Origin: Salinadaptatus halalkaliphilus
GTDB taxonomy: Archaea; Halobacteriota; Halobacteria; Halobacteriales; Natrialbaceae
Direction: 5' to 3'
Length of the DNA: 64,000 nt
Assembly: GCF_006543045.1 (NCBI RefSeq)
Contig: NZ_RBZW01000012.1
Coordinates: 153,417 to 217,416, forward strand
Part shown: positions 17,749-25,728 of the stretch, piece after piece
Numbering within the stretch: position 1 is the first letter of the stretch
Layout: each line of letters opens with the position of its first letter
Notes under the pieces: model-generated
The model's input: only the letters and a program-made list of their open reading frames with translations
Database searches by the model: none
Told to the model about the DNA's origin: nothing
Position numbers and translations under genes: made by a program

Positions 17749-18504
17749 TTATTCGTCGTCGGTTTCTTCGCCGTCGTCGAGGAGGTCGTTCTCCTCGAGG
17801 TGATCGGCGATACGGTCTTGTTCGAACTGCTCGAAGGCTTCCGTTTCGACGTCGACGGTCGCCAGACCAACTTCGCTCGGCAGCAAGGAGCCGTCGTTGA
17901 CCGACGCGAGGGCATCGAGTGCGAGGCCGATGCCGCCATCGAGATCGGCGTCGTCGTCGTAGTTCTCCTCTAAGTACTCTTGGAGGTCACCTCGATCGGC
18001 GCCGACGGCCAGTGCTTTCCACTCGTAGGGCGTTCCCGAGGGATCGGTCTCGAACAGACGCGGTTCGCCGTTGTCGATCCCGCCGACGATCAGCGCGACG
18101 CCGAAGGGGCGAGCGCCACCGACCTGCGTGTACTGCTGGATGTGATCGGTGACTTCCTTGGTCAGCGTCTCGACCCCGACCGGTTCGCCGTAGCGCAGGT
18201 GATTGACCTGCGCCTGGCGACGCGCGAAGTCGATCAGCTGGCGGGCGTCGGCGACGTGGCCCGCGCTGGCGATGCCGACGTGGTCGTCGGCCTTGTGTAT
18301 CTTCTCGACGCTCGAGTCCTCGAGCAGCGGGGAGGGGACGCGCTTGTCCACGGCCAGGACGACGCCATCGTTCGTTCGAACACCGATGCTTGCTGTGCCT
18401 CGTTTGACCGCCTCGCGAGCGTACTCGACCTGATAGAGTCGGCCGTCGGGCGAGAAGATCGTAATACCGCGGTCGTAGGCCTGCTGTTGGGCTTGTCCCT
18501 GCAT
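17749..18504 (-). CDS. psmA: Proteasome subunit alpha
   Basis: A 251-residue alpha subunit of the 20S proteasome. The N-terminal gate region has YDRGITIFSPDGRLYQVEYA (10-29), the hallmark alpha-type signature, followed by the Ntn-hydrolase-fold core and KALAVG. A charged C-terminal tail holds Glu and Asp runs. Alpha rings control entry of unfolded substrate and dock the PAN/Cdc48 ATPases. The gene sits between pop5 and SBDS, an order shared with many archaea. The beta subunit is not in this window. Confidence 0.96.
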   Translation of the reverse strand: MQGQAQQQAYDRGITIFSPDGRLYQVEYAREAVKRGTASIGVRTNDGVVLAVDKRVPSPLLEDSSVEKIHKADDHVGIASAGHVADARQLIDFARRQAQVNHLRYGEPVGVETLTKEVTDHIQQYTQVGGARPFGVALIVGGIDNGEPRLFETDPSGTPYEWKALAVGADRGDLQEYLEENYDDDADLDGGIGLALDALASVNDGSLLPSEVGLATVDVETEAFEQFEQDRIADHLEENDLLDDGEETDDE

Positions 18505-18508
18505 AGTA

Positions 18509-18664
18509 TCACACTAAATCGGAATCGAGGTCTGTCGCGTCCACGAACACTCCCTCGAGTCGCACGTCTACGGACCGCTGACGGACGACGGCGACTCGCT
18601 CCTCGTTCGCGAACACGACGTTTCTCTCTTCCGTGACTTGCCCGCGGCGTCCTAAATAGTTTTC
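18509..18664 (-). other. Short coding-like open frame without a good start, between pop5 and psmA
   Basis: A minus-strand frame is open from 18664 to a TGA at 18509-18511, immediately before the psmA ATG. Its 50 codons have the GC-rich third positions and acid-rich composition of real genes here (VVFANEERVAVVRQRS; VRLEGVFVDATDLDSD). It has no ATG; the only plausible start is a GTG at 18616, giving 35 residues. A TATTTAGG stretch near 18652-18659 could be a promoter. It may be a tiny leader peptide, a gene remnant or chance. Confidence 0.3.
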
Positions 18665-18743
18665 TTACCACGACGCTCGTGTGCGGGCCAAAACCACCCA
18701 AGACTTACAATCCCATAGTAGCCGCCTGATCCAGTTCGCAGAC

Positions 18744-19094
18744 TCACGACGTGAGAAATTTCGCTTCGGCGGCGCGGATCGTTCCGCTGATTCCCCGGAC
18801 GTGGATGCCGACCGACGCACCGTCTATCTCGTCGATGCAAGCCAGTGCCGCTCGCGCCGGATCGGTCTCGCCGCGACGGGCCCTGACGATCGCTTCGCCA
18901 GCACCGTCGGCGAACTCGAAGCGCAACACTCGCAGATCGGCTCGAGCACTCCCCGGATCCCCGAGTAGGTTCTGACCCGCGTACCAACACTCCCGTTGAA
19001 ACGCCCGCCTGTCGATCGACTCGTCGGGCCACGTCTCGAGGCCGACGGCGAGGTATCGCCACCGTGGCTGGAGGTGTTTGGGGAGGTGTTTCAT
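18744..19094 (-). CDS. rnp2: Ribonuclease P protein component 2 (Pop5/Rpp14)
   Basis: A 116-residue protein starting MKHLPKHLQPRWRYLAV, typical of archaeal Pop5. Other family marks are GDPGSARADLRVLRFEF and AVIGIH-like VGIHVRGISGTIRAAE at the C-terminus. Pop5 pairs with Rpp30 to activate the catalytic domain of the RNase P RNA. The start overlaps the stop of the methyltransferase gene by 4 bp, and rpp30 is the gene before that, so all three are one transcription unit. Confidence 0.92.
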   Translation of the reverse strand: MKHLPKHLQPRWRYLAVGLETWPDESIDRRAFQRECWYAGQNLLGDPGSARADLRVLRFEFADGAGEAIVRARRGETDPARAALACIDEIDGASVGIHVRGISGTIRAAEAKFLTS

Positions 19095-19741
19095 TCGTCG
19101 TCGGTCGCTTCGGGGCCATCTCCATCCGGCCCGTGGCTCGGCGTTCGCTCGGCGACGAGCACGCCGACCTGTTCGTGTACTCGTTCGACGGCGGTCAACG
19201 AAAAGCCAGCGTCGGTAAACGCGTCCGCGAGGGTGCCGACAGTCGCCGGATCGTCGACCTCGGGCGAGTAAAACGGTACCGCCGGATCCGGCTCGCCGAA
19301 GAACATCACGTCGCCGAGGACGAATTTTCGGGGCTCGAGGCCGGCTATCACCGAAATCGCCTCGCGTTTTTCTCCGTCCGAGAGGTGATGCATCGCGAAG
19401 TTCGAGGTAACGATATCGACCTCGCCGGCGTGATTTGGATCGCGAAATCGGCCCTGATCGAACGCGACGTTGTCGAGTCCGGCCTCGGCGGCTTTCGTCC
19501 GCGCTCGCTCGAGCATGCCTTCGCTGATATCTCGCCCGACCACGCGATCGGCGTCGGGGGCGAGTGCGAGCGCGATCGCCCCGGTTCCGGCCCCGAGATC
19601 GAGGACGACATCGTCGTCCTCGGGTGCGGCGTGTTCGATCACCAGATTTGCGCAGGCGCGGTACTCCTCGGAGCCATCGTCGTCGTACTCGCTTGCGATC
19701 TCGTCGAAGCGGGTAGCGTGTTCCTCAAGACTCTTTTTCAT
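19091..19741 (-). CDS. Class I SAM-dependent methyltransferase in the RNase P cluster
   Basis: A 216-residue methyltransferase with start MKKSLEEHATRFDEIASEYD. The SAM site is clear: motif I VLDLGAGTGAIALAL, acidic motif II VVGRDIS and motif IV DIVTSNFAMHHLSD. It lies between rpp30 (17-bp overlap) and pop5 (4-bp overlap), so it is made with the RNase P proteins. That context suggests an RNA substrate, but the fold also fits small-molecule methylation. No target-recognition domain is visible. Confidence 0.88.
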   Translation of the reverse strand: MKKSLEEHATRFDEIASEYDDDGSEEYRACANLVIEHAAPEDDDVVLDLGAGTGAIALALAPDADRVVGRDISEGMLERARTKAAEAGLDNVAFDQGRFRDPNHAGEVDIVTSNFAMHHLSDGEKREAISVIAGLEPRKFVLGDVMFFGEPDPAVPFYSPEVDDPATVGTLADAFTDAGFSLTAVERVHEQVGVLVAERTPSHGPDGDGPEATDDE

Positions 19742-20426
19742 ATCGTCCCCGTTCGATCCCCGGCTCAATGAACGACTCGGAGTCGACCCGTCGATTTCGC
19801 TCTGCGAGCCGTCCCCACTCCGCAAGGCCGTCCTCGACGAACGTCCTCGAGAACCCGATCGCCTCCCCCACCGCCTGCAGTTCTCGCGGGGCTCGAAGCT
19901 CGAGGTGGGCCGCCGGATCGGCGCTGACGACGTACGGCGCGTCGTAGTAGTCGACGATCTCGGCGAGCTTTCGAAGCGACTGGATGGTCCGCACTCGCCG
20001 ACCGCCGTGGGTTCGGAGCACGCCCGCGAGATTGAATTCGAACCGAACGCCGTTCTCGGCGGCCGCTTTCGCGAGGACGTGATTGACATCGCCACCGTCC
20101 ATCGGATTCGCGAGGACGTCGACTTTCTCGTTCTCGACGGCGAAGCGATTCAGTGCGTTGGTCCCGCCCTCGACGGCGACGATCGTCTCGTCGGGTCGGT
20201 AGTTCCCCACCGCACCGCTTGCCTGCTGGGGATCGTCGGCCCGGACCGCGACGCCGCGAACGACATCGATCCCGTACTCCGCCGCGATTTCGGCGGCGTC
20301 GTACTCGGCTCGAGCGCCCGAGTGATTGCACACGACCACGCCCTCGAACCCGTACTCGGCCGCCGTCTCCGCGAATCTGGAGACCGTGCTCGCTCCGTCG
20401 GGCTGGGCGTGGACGGCTTCGTACAT
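19725..20426 (-). CDS. rnp3: Ribonuclease P protein component 3 (Rpp30)
   Basis: A 233-residue TIM-barrel protein starting MYEAVHAQPDG; an upstream in-frame ATG would add 23 residues of non-conserved, basic sequence. Features include FEGVVVCNHSG, VVRGVAVRAD, VDVLANPMDGGDVNHVLA, RFEFNLAGVLRTHGGRR and PYVVSADPAAHLELRAPRE, the usual Rpp30 blocks. It forms a heterotetramer with Pop5 on RNase P RNA and is needed for 5' processing of tRNA. It is the first gene of the run rpp30-methyltransferase-pop5. Confidence 0.93.
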   Translation of the reverse strand: MYEAVHAQPDGASTVSRFAETAAEYGFEGVVVCNHSGARAEYDAAEIAAEYGIDVVRGVAVRADDPQQASGAVGNYRPDETIVAVEGGTNALNRFAVENEKVDVLANPMDGGDVNHVLAKAAAENGVRFEFNLAGVLRTHGGRRVRTIQSLRKLAEIVDYYDAPYVVSADPAAHLELRAPRELQAVGEAIGFSRTFVEDGLAEWGRLAERNRRVDSESFIEPGIERGRYEKES

Positions 20427-20522
20427 ACTCGAGTGCTCTCGCGGTGGGAACTTGGGGTTTGTGTCACGAGTCGCTGATGGGGACGCTGTCGTCAACCCGC
20501 CGGAACACAGTCGAAAAGAGAG

Positions 20523-21341
20523 TTAGTTGAGAATCGATTGAGCGACGGTCGCGAGCTGGCCGTTGTCTGCCTCGCGCAGGCGGTCGTCGCCGATCTTGAG
20601 TCGGAGACGCGGTCGACCGACATCGATCGGGACTTTCTCGGTGTCGATCAGGCCCATATCCTCGAGTTTGGTCTTCGTGCGGCTGAACGTCGCTTTCGAG
20701 GCGATGCCGACGTCTTCGCCCCACTTGCTGATGTCGTACAGCAGCGCTTCGTTCTTCGCTGCGACCAGCAGCGAGATGGTGACTTCGTCGAGTCCGTCGC
20801 CGTCACCACGGGCGGTCTCGAGGGAGTTTAGGATGGCGGCGAAGTCGTCTTCGGCGTCGGGGCTGATCTCCGCCGAGAGGGTGTCTCGGACGTCGGTGAT
20901 CGGTGGGGTCCGAAGGTTGAACTCGGTGGCGTCGTCCCAGCGATCGGCGTAGGTGGCGTAGGTATCCTCGACGAAGCTCTCGTCGTCGGTGATGAGGCCA
21001 CCGACGCGGTCACCGGCGTGGACGACGGCGACGACGCGGTCTTCGGTGAGCAACAAGGAGTTTTCTGGAGCCTCCTCGATCGTCCGCAGGGAAAGTGCAT
21101 CTTCGGCGATGAGGTCGGCCGCGTTCGAGGCGACGATAAAGTCGTCCATTACGTCTTTGAGCGTCCGCTCGTCGGCGAGCATCCGTACCGACGGTACCGA
21201 TTCGTCGAAGCCCGTCGCAACGCTGACGAACTCTTCGATTGCGGCCCGGGACGGGTTGACCATGTACACGTCGCCGGTTGCGTCCTCGAGAACTGTCTCG
21301 AGGATATCATCAATCTGGTGGTTGAGTAAATTCGAAGCCAT
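20523..21341 (-). CDS. tbsP: Transcriptional regulator TbsP-like (DUF5821)
   Basis: A 272-residue protein with start MASNLLNHQIDDILETVLED. The N-terminal 200 residues form an unusual ligand or partner domain (VYMVNPSRAAIEEFV; VVAVVHAGDRVGGLI). The C-terminal 70 hold a winged helix (LVAAKNEALLYDISKWGEDVG; KATFSRTKTKLEDMGLIDTE). This matches the haloarchaeal TbsP family, which acts with TrmB at glucose-responsive promoters in Haloferax. The frame is open far upstream, but codon use degrades beyond the ATG. A TATA-like AAAATTAAGT lies about 30 bp upstream, so the mRNA is probably leaderless. Confidence 0.8.
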   Translation of the reverse strand: MASNLLNHQIDDILETVLEDATGDVYMVNPSRAAIEEFVSVATGFDESVPSVRMLADERTLKDVMDDFIVASNAADLIAEDALSLRTIEEAPENSLLLTEDRVVAVVHAGDRVGGLITDDESFVEDTYATYADRWDDATEFNLRTPPITDVRDTLSAEISPDAEDDFAAILNSLETARGDGDGLDEVTISLLVAAKNEALLYDISKWGEDVGIASKATFSRTKTKLEDMGLIDTEKVPIDVGRPRLRLKIGDDRLREADNGQLATVAQSILN

Positions 21342-21370
21342 GTCTATACAGAAGTAAACGCAGTTGCTGT

Positions 21371-21380
21371 ACTTAATTTT
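21371..21380 (-). promoter_or_regulatory. Probable TATA box of the TbsP gene
   Basis: On the minus strand the sequence reads AAAATTAAGT, 30-39 bp before the ATG at 21341. That is the spacing expected for a leaderless haloarchaeal transcript. The surrounding DNA is markedly AT-rich. Confidence 0.5.
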
Positions 21381-22102
21381 GGTGGCCGTTCTCACACCAT
21401 AAGTTCTTCTCTCGGGAGAGAACCGGTGATTTTTGTCCCAAATTGTATTGTTTTTCCAACTGCTTCTCCGAGTTAGGTAGTCGTTCGATCGTTGGGAACT
21501 GGAATGGAATACGTGTTTCGATCGCTGGAAACCCCACGACTGCTCGCCGCTGTCTCGACAGGGGTGGGAGATCGCTGTCGCCTGTTCGAGCGCAGTCGCC
21601 AACTGTGGGTTGGTCGTATCGGGCGTCGACACGACAAATATTCCATCTTTGCTGATGGTGACGGACCGATAACCAGTAGCTATAAATGGATGACTTGTTA
21701 CTACAGTATCGTATGAGAGGCAGTCCCTATCAGCGAACGTGGGTGGCAATTGGATGTCTCGAGACGTGTTTTGCGGCGGTCTTTCGGGGAGCCACGGGCC
21801 GACTTCAAGCGAAACGAATCAGCACGTACGGCGGTCCGTAGCACGTACGGCGGCGCCTAGTGGATACGCATACGGATCGCTGTGGTCTGTTCCAGGACAC
21901 CGCGAGCAGTCCTGCGATCGAATCAGTGTGTCGACACGGTCTAGTACCACCTGCAACGGATGACACGCTGATCGCACAGCTTGCTCACGGCTCACGTCGT
22001 TCCCCGTTCGCTTTGCCGCAGTTTTCTTCTTCCGTTCGCTCCGAACCGCGTCCGTCGTGCGATCAGGTCTGCAGTGACCGGCAGTGGCTACGATAAACCG
22101 TC
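21381..22102. other. Long intergenic region with a short direct repeat
   Basis: About 720 bp between two leftward genes (TbsP and the CHAT protein). Several short frames exist on both strands, but their codon use is unlike the neighbours and none has a recognisable domain. One feature stands out: a 14-bp direct repeat agcacgtacggcgg at 21821-21834 and 21840-21853, separated by 5 bp. It could be an operator or the trace of a small duplication. I see no RNA gene. Confidence 0.45.
21821..21853. repeat. Tandem 14-bp direct repeat
   Basis: agcacgtacggcgg occurs twice with a 5-bp spacer (tccgt). The 19-bp period is close to two helical turns, so a dimeric regulator could bind one face of the DNA. 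The nearest start codons are far away, so a regulatory role is speculative. Confidence 0.45.
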
Positions 22103-24202
22103 TCAGGACTCGAACTGTGACCAGAGCTGCTCGGACCAGTAGATATCGCCGTCGTAGACGACCGACGCTTCGGTTTCTTTGAGCAGCGACGCCAGTTCCG
22201 CACTCGAGAGGGTAAAGTGTGACTCCTGCCCACAGAGATACGCGTGGTCGTTGTCCGCCGTATGTGGAAAGTAGTACGACCCCGTCACTCGTGTCGAGTA
22301 GCAATCGACAGTAACGAAGTAGCTACCAGGCTCACCCTCCAGGGGATCGATCGTGATCGTCGTCGGGACGCGGTGTTCGCCCTGGGTGAGCGAGTGAGTG
22401 CCGTCGCCGACGACGGCGTAATCTTTGCCCATCATGATCCGCCGGCGAGCCAGCCCCATCGCGCGTTCGATGCTGAATCCGTGAACGAGCAGTTTGGCGA
22501 ACGTCGAACCGACCTTGATCGCGTGGTCGTTCAACACCTTGGTAAACGTGACGGCGCCGGCGACGCTGCCTTTCTTGAGGAGGGTCGTTCCCTCGTAGAA
22601 CGAGCCACAGGCGTTGAGAAAGAATGTCTGGACGCGACAGTGATCCACACTCGAGGCCGAGAGATAGCCGTTCGAGCAGCGCAGTCCGTCGGTCTCGCAG
22701 TGACCGATGTAGTGGACGAAGTCGTGCTCGGATTCGAACAGGCGGGCGAGTTCGTCGGTTCGCAGGGACTCTCGAACCACGACGTCGATCGGAAGGTCTT
22801 CCGATCGCTGCCGATAGATCTCGGTCACGTCTGCGTGTTCGCCGGCCATATCGGGATCGTTCAGGACGACCCGGATCGAAATCTCGTCGCTTGCACCCTG
22901 GAGATAGTCGAGGCGGTTCTCGTAGGCCTCGGTCGTCGATTTGAAGACGTCGATCGGGACGCCGTCGGCCAACCACCCGTGGACGCGGCCGTGTCGAAGA
23001 TCGGGTTTGACGACATCGACGGAGGCGACCTGGCCGGCACTCGCTCGAGTGGGTGCCGATTCGGCGCCGCCGCGATAGAAGTCGTCGAGCGAGCGTTCGA
23101 CGAGTTCCTGACCCTCGAGCTCGGACGTTCGCGGCGTATAGAGCAGGCTCAGTCGATCGAGGAGGAACGGCAACACCTCGAGGTGATCGTAGTCGGGCGT
23201 GACGTACGTCGAGAGGTGCCAGTCGGGGATGCGGTGTTCGATCGCGGCGTAGGGAACCTCGAGGTAGGTCGCGAGTCGTCGCTGGGGACTCGCGTCGTAG
23301 AGTGCCGCGGCGTCGAGTTCGAGGGCGTCGAGGACGCTCAGTTCGGACAGCGATGTCCCGTAAGGGCCGGCGTTGCGAACGAGACAATCGAGAAAGAACG
23401 TCGTTCGAAGCAATCGCGCGACGTCGTACTCGAGATCGGGCATCGAGGAAAGCCGTTCGTCGATGCCGTAGTCGGGAATGCGAAGCCGCGGGCCGGCGGA
23501 TTCCGAGCGGCGCTGCTCGAGGAGGGAGACGTCGGCCTGCAGATAGTACGCCAGCGGCGCGATCGTATACAGCGACGCGTAGTCGGGCGGGACGAGCAAC
23601 TCGACCGGATGGGAGGGCGTCGTCTCCCGGATGCGTTCGGGTATTTGGAGGCTCTCGCCAGGCTCGAGCAACGGCGGATGACCCCGGAGAGTCGGATAGG
23701 ATCGATCCGGACTCGCGGTCTTGTGCGAGGAAGCGAGGTGGGGGAGGGCAGCAGCGACGCCGTCCGTGGAGTCGGGGACGGTGATGGTATCGGCCGGGAG
23801 TTCGTGGCGACTTCGAAAGCCGAGGACGACCCGCGTCCGTTCGGGAAAGGAGACGACGACTGATTCAAAGTCCGCCGTTCGTTCGATGGTCGCTCGCCCC
23901 GAAAATCGGAGGTAGGTTTTGATCTCCGTATCGACATCGACGACGTACTCGCCGGCTTCGAGCTCGAGTGGCTGCCCACAGGGATCGAGTTCGTATCGGT
24001 CGTCGCGACCGAGTGCGAAGGCGTAGACGACCGCGTGTGGGAACGAAAGCGAGTCGGTCGTCGTGACGACCGTCTCGTCGACCGGACGCGGAATGTCTGT
24101 CGCTGCCGGCTGGACGCTGAGATCGCTCCCGCGGACGGTTACCTCGGCGGTATCCGCATCAGTAACACGGAGAGCGTGGTCGCCCACCTCCCACTCTATC
24201 AT
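22103..24202 (-). CDS. CHAT-domain (caspase-like) protein, 699 aa
   Basis: A large soluble protein without signal peptide or membrane helix. The last 250 residues form a CHAT domain of the caspase/separase fold. The catalytic His lies in DFVHYIGHCE (His497 or His501) and the Cys in FFLNACGSFYEG (Cys532), followed by GAVTFTKVLNDHAIKVG, where an AYLP-like block usually sits. The first 450 residues are beta-rich, then mixed, and match no domain I know. CHAT proteases usually cut partner proteins in signalling or defence. Here no adjacent partner is evident, although a TnpB element follows immediately upstream of its start. The substrate is unknown. Confidence 0.78.
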   Translation of the reverse strand: MIEWEVGDHALRVTDADTAEVTVRGSDLSVQPAATDIPRPVDETVVTTTDSLSFPHAVVYAFALGRDDRYELDPCGQPLELEAGEYVVDVDTEIKTYLRFSGRATIERTADFESVVVSFPERTRVVLGFRSRHELPADTITVPDSTDGVAAALPHLASSHKTASPDRSYPTLRGHPPLLEPGESLQIPERIRETTPSHPVELLVPPDYASLYTIAPLAYYLQADVSLLEQRRSESAGPRLRIPDYGIDERLSSMPDLEYDVARLLRTTFFLDCLVRNAGPYGTSLSELSVLDALELDAAALYDASPQRRLATYLEVPYAAIEHRIPDWHLSTYVTPDYDHLEVLPFLLDRLSLLYTPRTSELEGQELVERSLDDFYRGGAESAPTRASAGQVASVDVVKPDLRHGRVHGWLADGVPIDVFKSTTEAYENRLDYLQGASDEISIRVVLNDPDMAGEHADVTEIYRQRSEDLPIDVVVRESLRTDELARLFESEHDFVHYIGHCETDGLRCSNGYLSASSVDHCRVQTFFLNACGSFYEGTTLLKKGSVAGAVTFTKVLNDHAIKVGSTFAKLLVHGFSIERAMGLARRRIMMGKDYAVVGDGTHSLTQGEHRVPTTITIDPLEGEPGSYFVTVDCYSTRVTGSYYFPHTADNDHAYLCGQESHFTLSSAELASLLKETEASVVYDGDIYWSEQLWSQFES

Positions 24203-24264
24203 TCGATCGATCGAATGTCAGCCCGTTAAGTTAGTTGTATCGGATGAGGTGTTAGCTGAAAAGA

Positions 24265-24320
24265 GGGGCTAAGCCCCCGTCCTCAAGGAGCGCTCGAAGA
24301 GCGCGAGTAGGGCGGAGATA
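24265..24320 (+). ncRNA. Second copy of the TnpB right-end hairpin structure (upstream copy)
   Basis: The segment aligns with the structured right end of the TnpB element at 25680-25725. The inner stem is GCGCTC (24290-24295), loop GAA, GAGCGC (24299-24304). The outer stem CCGTCC (24277-24282) pairs with GGGCGG (24310-24315) with one G-U pair. The shared single-stranded parts CTCAAGGAGC and GCGAGTAGG are nearly identical, while the stems differ but still pair. That is covariation and argues for a functional RNA of the omega-RNA type. No tnpB 3' end precedes this copy, so it is orphaned. A short GGGGC/GCCCC hairpin (24265-24277) partly overlaps it. Confidence 0.6.
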
Positions 24321-24327
24321 CAGCGTT

Positions 24328-24372
24328 CACAAGAGCAAGCTCTTGTGCAGCCCATCAGAACCTTCGGTTCTG
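24328..24372. repeat. Two perfect hairpins upstream of tnpB
   Basis: CACAAGAGC (24328-24336) and GCTCTTGTG (24339-24347) form a perfect 9-bp inverted repeat with a 2-base gap. CAGAACC (24356-24362) and GGTTCTG (24366-24372) form a perfect 7-bp stem with loop TTC. IS200/IS605 elements carry imperfect subterminal hairpins that the TnpA transposase recognises, so these may mark the left end of the element. They could also be transcript structures. Confidence 0.5.
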
Positions 24373-24450
24373 AGGACGCCCGCACGAGTCTCAATCACTC
24401 TCAACCGACATGTTTAACAAACTACGTAGCGAAAACCCGAGTACACGCGC

Positions 24451-25728
24451 ATGGATTACAGCCCACGTTTCAGGCTCTTGCCAACCTCCGAACAGCGAGA
24501 GCTACTGGGCTGGCAGCGCGACACCGTGCGCCAAGTTTACAACCACGCGCTCTACCGGTTCGACCAGTTACCCGAACGCGACGACCAAACGGTCCGCCAA
24601 CGCGTCTGGCAAGTCCGCGACGAACTCCCCAACTGGAAGGCCAAGTGGGGCAAATGGAGACAGGTGTACTCCACCGTCCTACAAGCCACAGTGGAACGCA
24701 TCTACCACAGTATCACCGGGCTCGCCCAGCAGCGCGATAATGGACACAACATCGGGGATTTGAACTGGAAGAAGCCGCGAGAGTTCCAGAGTTTTACGTA
24801 TCGCCAGCGGGGCTTCGAACTCAACGAAAAGAGTGGTCCTGCTGGCCGTGGACTCTTAACACTCAAGAAAGTGCGCGGGGAGACGCTCGAAATCCCCATC
24901 CGACTCCACCGTGACATCGACCCGAACGACATCAAACACGTCACCGTCAAGCAAGAGGCGACCGGGGCGTGGTATGCGTCGTTCAGCGTCGAACGCAACG
25001 AACCAGAGAAACCAGACCCCGAAGATATCGACCCAGAGGATACAGTAGGCCTCGACCTCGGCGTGTTGAACTTCGTCCATGACTCGAATGGGCGATCAAT
25101 CGATTGCCTTGACTTGTCCGATGACCGCGAACGCCTCAAGCGTGAGCAACAGTCGCTCTCCGGGAAAGAGTACGAGTCGAACAACTGGCACAAACAACGC
25201 CAGCGCGTCGCTAAAGTCCACATGGACATGCGGAACAAGAAACGGGATTATAAGCACAAGCTCGCTCACGCGTACACGACGACGTACGACGCCGTGTTCG
25301 TCGAGGACTTGAACGTGAAGTCGATGCTGGAGGGCGATGGTAACGCGCGGAACAAAGCCGAGGTAGGCTGGCGCGATTTTATCACAATTCTCAAGCACCA
25401 CGGCCGGAAACACGGGTGTCACGTGGTAGAAGTCGAACCAGATGGGACGACGAAAGAGTGTGCCTCGTGTGGAGTGGAGACGGAGAAACCGTTGTGGGTG
25501 CGCGAACACTCGTGTCCGTCGTGCGGGTTCGAGTTGGACCGGGATTTCAATGCGTCGCTGAACGTTCTTTCTCGCGGCCTTGCCAAGCTAGGAGTGGGTC
25601 ACTCCGAAGAAACGCCTGTAGAGACTGCTACCTCTGTGGATACGGGTTCCGTATCTTCAAGTCGCGTCGTTGAATCAGGAAGCCCCTGCCTCAAGGAGCC
25701 GCCGAAGGCGGCGAGTAGGCAGGGGTAG
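24451..25728 (+). CDS. tnpB: RNA-guided endonuclease TnpB (IS1341-type)
   Basis: A 425-residue TnpB with all active-site residues. The RuvC acidic residues are Asp202 in GLDLGVLNF, Glu285 in VFVEDLNV and Asp365 in DRDFNASLN. The zinc knuckle is Cys337-x2-Cys340 and Cys355-x2-Cys358. The N-terminal wedge region has FRLLPTSEQRELLGWQ. The frame runs into the structured right end, so the last 15 residues are encoded by the hairpin region. TnpB proteins cut DNA under guidance of an omega-RNA from this end and favour retention of the element. The sequence just past the hairpin (from about 25726) would be the guide. Confidence 0.93.
   Translation: MDYSPRFRLLPTSEQRELLGWQRDTVRQVYNHALYRFDQLPERDDQTVRQRVWQVRDELPNWKAKWGKWRQVYSTVLQATVERIYHSITGLAQQRDNGHNIGDLNWKKPREFQSFTYRQRGFELNEKSGPAGRGLLTLKKVRGETLEIPIRLHRDIDPNDIKHVTVKQEATGAWYASFSVERNEPEKPDPEDIDPEDTVGLDLGVLNFVHDSNGRSIDCLDLSDDRERLKREQQSLSGKEYESNNWHKQRQRVAKVHMDMRNKKRDYKHKLAHAYTTTYDAVFVEDLNVKSMLEGDGNARNKAEVGWRDFITILKHHGRKHGCHVVEVEPDGTTKECASCGVETEKPLWVREHSCPSCGFELDRDFNASLNVLSRGLAKLGVGHSEETPVETATSVDTGSVSSSRVVESGSPCLKEPPKAASRQG
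25680..25725 (+). ncRNA. Structured right end of the TnpB element, candidate omega-RNA scaffold
   Basis: The outer stem CCCCTGCC (25683-25690) pairs perfectly with GGCAGGGG (25718-25725). The inner stem GCCGCC (25698-25703), loop GAA, pairs with GGCGGC (25707-25712). The structure overlaps the 3' end of tnpB. In haloarchaea, sense transcripts overlapping tnpB 3' ends are known, and in other organisms such RNAs carry the guide after the last hairpin. The upstream copy at 24265-24320 preserves the fold with different stem bases. Confidence 0.65.

Noticed and set aside
21342..21749. N-terminal extension of the TbsP gene by 136 codons
   Set aside because: A TATA-like element lies just upstream of the ATG at 21341 and codon use degrades beyond it; the extension has no family resemblance.
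21739..21963. Plus-strand 74-codon frame in the TbsP-CHAT gap
   Set aside because: Ser/Cys/Gly-rich, no domain and poor codon bias; looks like chance.
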